NCBI GenBank assembly: GCA_903867585.1
Contig: CAIPRZ010000042.1
Location: 1-10,994 of the forward strand
Direction of reading: 5' to 3'
Source of the DNA: an uncultured Chlamydiae bacterium
Lineage (GTDB): Bacteria > Chlamydiota > Chlamydiia > Chlamydiales > Rhabdochlamydiaceae
DNA: 10,994 nt
The notes below the pieces were generated by a model. That model was given only the letters and a program-made list of their open reading frames with translations. It ran no database searches and had not been told where the DNA came from. Positions 8,231-10,994 of the stretch are shown here, piece by piece. How positions within the stretch are numbered: position 1 is the stretch's first letter; each line of letters opens with the position of its first letter. The position numbers and the translations under genes are program-made.

Positions 8231-9110
8231 GATCCACCTTTTCAAGCACTCGAAGTTTAGCGCAGGTTGATCGTGGATTATAACGACACTCTTGGGTTGA
8301 TGGGATTTTTGGCTTTTTAAAAACGTTTTTGAACCCGCCCTGTTTTTCTTGATCTCTAAAAAGATTTTTCACAATACGATCTTCTAAAGAATGAAACGTA
8401 ATGACCGCTATTTTGGATCCGCTGCGAGCTTTTTCAAAACAAAGCTTCAAAGTTTTTTCTAAAACATCAAGCTCTTTATTAACAGCAAGACGCAGTCCCT
8501 GAAAAACAAGAGTCGCTGGATGGAGTTTCCCTCTGATCTTTCCGGTTCTCATCGGTTTTAAAACAGAAACAAGCTCAAGGGTTGTTTTAATCTTTTTTTT
8601 CTTTCTAGCTTCGACAATCAATTTGGCCCCGATGGCAGCTTTAGGTTCTTCACCCAGAGTATCAAAGATCATTTTGAGTTCACTCAATGGGGCAAAATTG
8701 ACAATCTCATAGGCGCTTAAACTTTGGCTTTGGTCCATGCGCATATCTAAAGGGCCCTCTTTCTGAAAGCTAAATCCCCGCTCTGGGGTATCGATTTGCA
8801 TGGATGAGACTCCTAAATCAAATAAAAACCCATCAAAGGTTTTATCTGAATCATCAAGAGCTTCAAAAAAATTTTGGTGCGTGAGGTGGACTTTAGATTC
8901 AAAAGGTTTTAGCCGCTCGTTGGCAAGACTCAAAGCGGTCTCATCTTGATCGGAGCCTAGATAGTAATTGATTTCTGGATGCGCTTGTAACAAAGCTTCT
9001 GCATGACCCCCAAGACCTAAGGTCCCTTCAAAGAAAAAATGGAGCTGGGAGGGGCCAAAAACTTCTAAGATGTCCTCTTTCATCACAGGAAGATGGAGCG
9101 CTTTACTCAC
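8223..9110 (-). CDS. rsmH: 16S rRNA (cytosine(1402)-N4)-methyltransferase RsmH (MraW)
   Basis: S-adenosylmethionine-dependent enzyme that methylates N4 of C1402 in the decoding centre of 16S rRNA. It has 295 residues, a usual length. Signatures in order are HLPVM (6-10), the SAM loop EGTLGLGGH (28-36), DLGVSS followed by ERGFSF and GPLDMRMD (98-126), HPATLVFQGLRLAVN (197-211), ITFHSLEDRIVK (237-248) and the C-terminal NPRSTCAKLRVLE (278-290). The first acidic residue of the SAM loop is Glu28 where Asp is usual, and HPAT is followed by Leu-Val rather than the common Arg-Thr/Ala. Both look like lineage drift. The start is GTG, chosen because a perfect AGGAGG stands 6 nt upstream inside the mraZ end. 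The gene overlaps mraZ by 8 bp (GTGAGTAA) and ftsL by 8 bp. MraZ and RsmH are neighbours in most bacterial dcw clusters. Confidence 0.96.
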   Translation of the reverse strand: MSKALHLPVMKEDILEVFGPSQLHFFFEGTLGLGGHAEALLQAHPEINYYLGSDQDETALSLANERLKPFESKVHLTHQNFFEALDDSDKTFDGFLFDLGVSSMQIDTPERGFSFQKEGPLDMRMDQSQSLSAYEIVNFAPLSELKMIFDTLGEEPKAAIGAKLIVEARKKKKIKTTLELVSVLKPMRTGKIRGKLHPATLVFQGLRLAVNKELDVLEKTLKLCFEKARSGSKIAVITFHSLEDRIVKNLFRDQEKQGGFKNVFKKPKIPSTQECRYNPRSTCAKLRVLEKVDHE

Positions 9111-9597
9111 TTAAAGCCTCCTCTTCATCTAAAAGAGCAAAAGCGGCTTGAGCCAGCGTTTCTAAATTCATTTCAGGATCTTTTCCAGAAAGAAGATCTT
9201 TGAGTTGCTTGTCATAAACATCTTTAGGCCAGATTTCAATTTTATTCATGACGCCGCAAACCACAACATCGTTTTTAACACCGCACGCATTTTTCAAAAT
9301 AGAAGGGATGGTGATTCGTCCAACTTTATCGCAGGTGGTATGGTGAAGAGTTGAAAAAAACAGAGTGAAAAATTTTTGAAATTTAGCGATGTGCTGTTTG
9401 GATTCAAATTTTGCAACAATTTTTTCAATATCAGATTTTTTATAAATGGTAAGACAGCCTCCAAGACCCAAGGCTAAACAAAACTCAAGCTCTCCATTTT
9501 CTACAAGACCATAGCGCATCTCTTGAGGCAAGACAAAGCGAGCCTTCTCATCGAGTTTGCAACCAAAAGATCCGGAAAAAAAATGTTTTTTTACCAC
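9103..9597 (-). CDS. mraZ: Transcriptional regulator MraZ
   Basis: DNA-binding repressor of the dcw operon. The family has two AbrB/SpoVT-like half-domains and forms a ring that binds tandem TGGGN repeats. Here the first half-domain contains LDEKARFVLP (residues 15-24 from the chosen start), where the family usually has Asp-x-Lys-Gly-Arg, so Ala replaces Gly. The second contains CDKVGRITIP (about 89-98), which is fully typical. KIEIWPKDVYD (about 119-129) matches the usual end of the domain, and an acidic tail of about 25 residues follows. I prefer the GTG at 9597 (164 residues, VVKKHFF...). It aligns with the short N-terminus of known MraZ and has CAGGG upstream, and it leaves the TGGGA pair in the leader. 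The alternative GTG at 9639 adds 14 residues and has no visible ribosome-binding site. mraZ is the first gene of the minus-strand operon. Confidence 0.88.
   Translation of the reverse strand: MVKKHFFSGSFGCKLDEKARFVLPQEMRYGLVENGELEFCLALGLGGCLTIYKKSDIEKIVAKFESKQHIAKFQKFFTLFFSTLHHTTCDKVGRITIPSILKNACGVKNDVVVCGVMNKIEIWPKDVYDKQLKDLLSGKDPEMNLETLAQAAFALLDEEEALSE
9117..9122 (-). promoter_or_regulatory. Shine-Dalgarno AGGAGG of rsmH
   Basis: A perfect AGGAGG on the minus strand, inside the last codons of mraZ, 6 nt before the GTG at 9110. It decides the non-ATG start of rsmH. Confidence 0.85.
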
Positions 9598-9623
9598 TTG
9601 TGACCCTGAGCTTTTAAAGAGAT

Positions 9624-9638
9624 TCCCACCCTTTCCCA
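9624..9638 (-). promoter_or_regulatory. Probable MraZ operator in the mraZ leader (TGGGA-N5-TGGGA)
   Basis: On the minus strand, TGGGA at 9638-9634 and TGGGA at 9628-9624 are separated by AAGGG, giving exact 10-bp periodicity. This is the known MraZ-binding architecture (TGGGN repeats with 5-nt spacers). The pair lies upstream of the preferred mraZ start on the sense strand, as in E. coli, which points to autorepression. A third unit is absent or degenerate (TGCTA at 9648-9644). Confidence 0.65.
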
Positions 9639-9673
9639 CACATTAGCATCAGGGTATAAATCCGGCAAGCATC

Positions 9674-9685
9674 TTTATGCATAAA
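9674..9685. promoter_or_regulatory. Perfect 12-bp palindrome TTTATGCATAAA
   Basis: A self-complementary 12-mer about 36-47 bp upstream of the mraZ-leader TGGGA pair. If TATACC (9653-9658, minus strand) is the mraZ -10, the palindrome covers the -35 position and might be a regulator site. The core TTATGCATA differs from a DnaA box (TTATNCACA) at one position on either strand. The function is unknown. Confidence 0.4.
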
Positions 9686-9768
9686 TTGTTTTTCCACCCT
9701 GTTTATAACAGCTTAAGCATTCTAATAGAGCACTCACTATAAGCTATTTAAGGAAAAATGTTAATAGG

Positions 9769-9783
9769 TGGGAAATTGTGGGA
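9769..9783 (+). promoter_or_regulatory. Second probable MraZ operator, facing the hypothetical/TPR genes
   Basis: On the plus strand, TGGGA at 9769-9773 and 9779-9783 are separated by AATTG, giving the same 10-bp spacing as the mraZ-leader pair. The flanks also agree: both sites read GTGGGAAA in one unit. It is oriented toward the gene at 9920, 136 bp away, and is followed after 3 bp by a 12-bp inverted repeat. Binding by MraZ is an inference from motif and spacing. Confidence 0.55.
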
Positions 9784-9786
9784 AAG

Positions 9787-9824
9787 TTGTTCAAAACAGC
9801 CCAAAAAACTTATGTTTTGAACAA
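9787..9824. promoter_or_regulatory. Perfect 12-bp inverted repeat (14-bp spacer)
   Basis: Left arm TTGTTCAAAACA (9787-9798) and right arm TGTTTTGAACAA (9813-9824) are exact reverse complements separated by 14 bp. Arm centres are 26 bp apart, about 2.5 helical turns. No T-run follows and no gene ends nearby, so it is more likely a dimeric regulator site, or two half-sites overlapping promoter elements, than a terminator. Confidence 0.7.
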
Positions 9825-9845
9825 AGAATTTATCGCTTGTAGAAA
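9817..9845 (+). promoter_or_regulatory. Candidate promoter for the hypothetical/TPR genes
   Basis: TTGAAC (9817-9822) and TAGAAA (9840-9845) are 17 bp apart, each matching the sigma-70 consensus at 4 of 6 positions. The -35 lies in the right arm of the inverted repeat. An alternative is TTGTTC (9787-9792, left arm) with TATGTT (9811-9816), 18 bp apart. Neither is strong. Confidence 0.3.
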
Positions 9846-9877
9846 TTGGATTTATGCCTAAAAGGGCTAAATGTGAG

Positions 9878-9893
9878 ATAAAGGGATAAAGGG
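9878..9893 (+). repeat. Tandem ATAAAGGG x2 in the leader of the hypothetical gene
   Basis: ATAAAGGG at 9878-9885 is repeated exactly at 9886-9893, 27 bp before the ATG at 9920. It is short and could be chance. AAGGG could act as a distant ribosome-binding sequence, but the spacing is too long for a normal one. Confidence 0.4.
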
Positions 9894-9919
9894 CCAAAAA
9901 ACAACACCCTGCTAAGATT

Positions 9920-10366
9920 ATGTCTGAACCGATTAAAACGACGATCTATGAGCTTCCGACAAGCGTATCTCAACGGTACGCTCAAGACGAAATTTCAAAA
10001 AATTCAAGCATCTATCAAGACATTTCCTCAACCAACGCTTCTATGCGTCCCCAGGTGGCTGTACTAGCCCCGGCGCAAGAATCTCATCTAGCAGAACTTA
10101 CCGGCGTTTTAGGAAAAACCCAGTCATTGGCCCTTTATGAAGCGCCTCCTGTTGAAGGAGTCACAGAAGAGGTTTTTTCTTATACCGTTTTTCCAGCGTT
10201 GTTAGAAAAAGATGTCTCTTTATTTAACGATAAATTATCTGTTCTATCTAAAGAGACAAACAATCAAGAGGTCAATAAAGTCATAGAAGCTATTAGCACC
10301 TTATCCAAACTCAATAGTATGGGCATGGATGCTTTTACCCACTGTCGCTTATTGAAAAAAGGATAG
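9920..10366 (+). CDS. Conserved-position hypothetical protein (CT273-like position)
   Basis: Protein of 148 residues with no motif I can assign to a function. Residues 1-60 are rich in Ser, Thr, Gln and Pro and look poorly structured. Residues about 75-148 look helical, with EAISTLSKLNSMGMDAF near the end. There is no signal peptide or membrane segment. The ATG is the first plausible start after the divergent region, though its ribosome-binding site is poor. The gene is 3 bp from the following TPR gene and precedes dnaA, as CT273 does in C. trachomatis by my recollection of that gene order. A partner or cargo of the TPR protein is a reasonable guess, based on tight pairing and the Ser/Thr-rich N-terminus. 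That is inference only. Confidence 0.8.
   Translation: MSEPIKTTIYELPTSVSQRYAQDEISKNSSIYQDISSTNASMRPQVAVLAPAQESHLAELTGVLGKTQSLALYEAPPVEGVTEEVFSYTVFPALLEKDVSLFNDKLSVLSKETNNQEVNKVIEAISTLSKLNSMGMDAFTHCRLLKKG
10359..10363 (+). promoter_or_regulatory. Shine-Dalgarno AAGGA of the TPR gene
   Basis: AAGGA overlaps the last codons and stop of the upstream gene, 6 nt before the ATG at 10370. It supports that start and translational coupling of the pair. Confidence 0.7.
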
Positions 10367-10369
10367 ACG

Positions 10370-10771
10370 ATGTTAAAAGATGAAATGAAAAACATTCTTG
10401 GCTGGCAACAAAATGATTTATCGAATTTGCAATTTGTAGCCTATAACTACATTAAGCAAGGTAAATATGAAGTGGCGCAAACAATTTTAGAAGCTCTAGA
10501 AGTTTTAGATCCCACCGATAAATATACTTTGCAAACCCTTGGGGCGGTTTATATAGAAAATAAAAACCCCTATGGAGCGCTCAATGTATTAGAAAAAGCT
10601 TTGCAACTTGATCCTTTGCATGAGCTTTCTCAATTTAATCGCATTCAAGCTCTAATAAGCTTAGGCCTAAAAAAACAGGCCCTTATCGATTGTGAAAAAA
10701 TGGTTAATGCCAAAAATCCCATGCTGAAAGCTAAAGCAGAAGCTATCTTATTATCTGAACAGATTTTTTAA
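10370..10771 (+). CDS. Small TPR protein, SycD/LcrH-like (CT274-like position)
   Basis: Protein of 133 residues made almost entirely of three tetratricopeptide repeats, at about 20-52 (NLQFVAYNYIKQGKYEVAQ...), 53-86 (TLGAVYIENKNPYGALNVLE...) and 87-120 (NRIQALISLGLKKQALIDCE...). The repeats show the expected Gly/Ala and the closing LDPxD/LDPLH turns. A short N-terminal helix precedes them. Size and layout resemble class II type III secretion chaperones (SycD/LcrH). Other small TPR scaffolds look the same, so secretion chaperone is a hypothesis, not a call. No membrane segment is visible. It is co-directional with and tightly coupled to the preceding gene, 99 bp before dnaA, and occupies the CT274 position in the chlamydial order. 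Confidence 0.9.
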   Translation: MLKDEMKNILGWQQNDLSNLQFVAYNYIKQGKYEVAQTILEALEVLDPTDKYTLQTLGAVYIENKNPYGALNVLEKALQLDPLHELSQFNRIQALISLGLKKQALIDCEKMVNAKNPMLKAKAEAILLSEQIF

Positions 10772-10870
10772 GTGCTTTAACCGATCAGTTTTTCTTGCTC
10801 AATCTTCTTGTATTTTGTTAATGTGACCAAAAAATGATCGTCAACACCTCTTCTTGAGATAAACTAAAAA
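10772..10870 (+). other. Intergenic leader before dnaA
   Basis: These 99 bp separate the TPR gene from dnaA. TATTTT (10811-10816) or TTAATG (10818-10823, 17 bp after TTGCTC at 10795) could be -10 elements, but both are poor. No DnaA box (TTATNCACA) and no hairpin followed by a T-run is visible. dnaA may therefore have its own promoter or be read through from the TPR gene. The ATG at 10871 lacks a clear Shine-Dalgarno (only GAGA about 12 nt upstream). Confidence 0.5.
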
Positions 10871-10994
10871 ATGCAACTATTAAACGACAGTAACTTGTGG
10901 CAATTATTTTGTGAATTTGCTCAAGAAAAAATGAGTGTGGCTGAGTATGAAAACTGGATCTTACCGATTAAAGTTATCAAAACAGATGAAACAA
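10871..10994 (+). CDS. dnaA: Chromosomal replication initiator DnaA, N-terminal domain I (3' end outside window)
   Basis: The first 41 codons are visible and the frame stays open to the right edge. The peptide includes LWQLFCEFAQEKMSVAEYEN followed by WILPIKVIKTD. This is the DnaA domain I pattern, with an N-terminal LW, a helix, and the conserved aromatic-x-x-Trp-Ile-x-Pro. Domain I mediates DnaA self-association and helicase loading. The AAA+ and DNA-binding domains lie beyond the window. The position after the TPR gene matches dnaA (CT275) in Chlamydia. Chlamydiae can carry two dnaA genes, and this short stretch gives no basis for a copy number. Confidence 0.88.
   Translation, partial: MQLLNDSNLWQLFCEFAQEKMSVAEYENWILPIKVIKTDET

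Larger units (their letters stand above)
9598..9919. other. Divergent control region between mraZ and the hypothetical/TPR genes
   Basis: These 322 bp hold no convincing gene. From left to right they contain a TGGGA pair in the mraZ leader (9624-9638), a possible minus-strand -10 TATACC (9653-9658) without a good -35, and a 12-bp palindrome (9674-9685). Next come an 8-bp palindrome GCTTAAGC (9711-9718) and a second TGGGA pair on the other strand (9769-9783). A 12-bp inverted repeat (9787-9824), a near copy of the first palindrome (9851-9862) inside a small bulged hairpin (9850-9872), and a tandem ATAAAGGG (9878-9893) complete it. Promoters for both directions must lie here. Confidence 0.8.

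Noticed and set aside
8231..8245. TTG at 8245 as ftsL start
   Set aside because: It would put the AAGGTGG ribosome-binding site inside the gene. The ATG at 8230 has correct spacing and overlaps the rsmH stop.
9632..9785. TGTGGGAAA at the TGGGA pairs as DnaA boxes
   Set aside because: Each differs from TGTGGATAA at two positions, while the paired 10-bp-spaced TGGGA layout fits MraZ better. Kept only as an alternative.
9850..9872. Hairpin ATTTA-t-GCC / GGC-TAAAT as a terminator
   Set aside because: The stem is short and bulged, with no following T-run and no gene ending upstream. At most it is a leader structure.

Overview
The window looks like the chromosome of a member of the Chlamydiae, most likely a chlamydia-related ('environmental') lineage. 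The basis is gene order. Right of position 4465 it runs murE, pbp3 (ftsI), an ftsL-like gene and rsmH, then a small hypothetical gene, a TPR gene and dnaA. From memory, this matches the Chlamydia trachomatis order CT269 murE, CT270 pbp3, CT271, CT272, CT273, CT274, CT275 dnaA. DNA is AT-rich, coding is dense, and genes overlap or abut. Species cannot be named from this sequence.

Layout. (1) 1-4473 (+): the 3' part of one enormous gene, open through the left edge. Its Ala/Leu/Glu/Lys-rich product is a coiled-coil rod, followed by a Gly/Ser/Pro linker built from perfect DNA tandem repeats and then a C-terminal globular region with no recognised family. (2) 4465-9597 (-): a compact cell-wall/division operon, read mraZ, rsmH, ftsL, pbp3/ftsI, murE. 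Genes overlap by 8 bp or abut exactly, except for 34 bp before pbp3. It is a reduced version of the bacterial dcw cluster. (3) 9598-9919: a 322-bp divergent control region. (4) 9920-10771 (+): two small genes 3 bp apart, a hypothetical protein and a three-TPR protein of SycD/LcrH-like size. (5) 10871 to the right edge (+): the first 41 codons of dnaA.

How the parts fit. MraZ is the known repressor of its own dcw operon and binds TGGGN repeats spaced 10 bp apart. Two such pairs lie in the divergent region. One is in the mraZ leader on the operon's sense strand. The other is on the opposite strand, facing the hypothetical/TPR/dnaA side, and stands 3 bp from a perfect 12-bp inverted repeat. This suggests one regulator may control peptidoglycan/division genes on the left and a TPR module leading into the replication initiator on the right. 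The symmetric operator arrangement and the giant coiled-coil protein are the two most noteworthy items.

Limits: promoters are weak matches, no convincing intrinsic terminator was found, and all family calls come from motifs read by eye.
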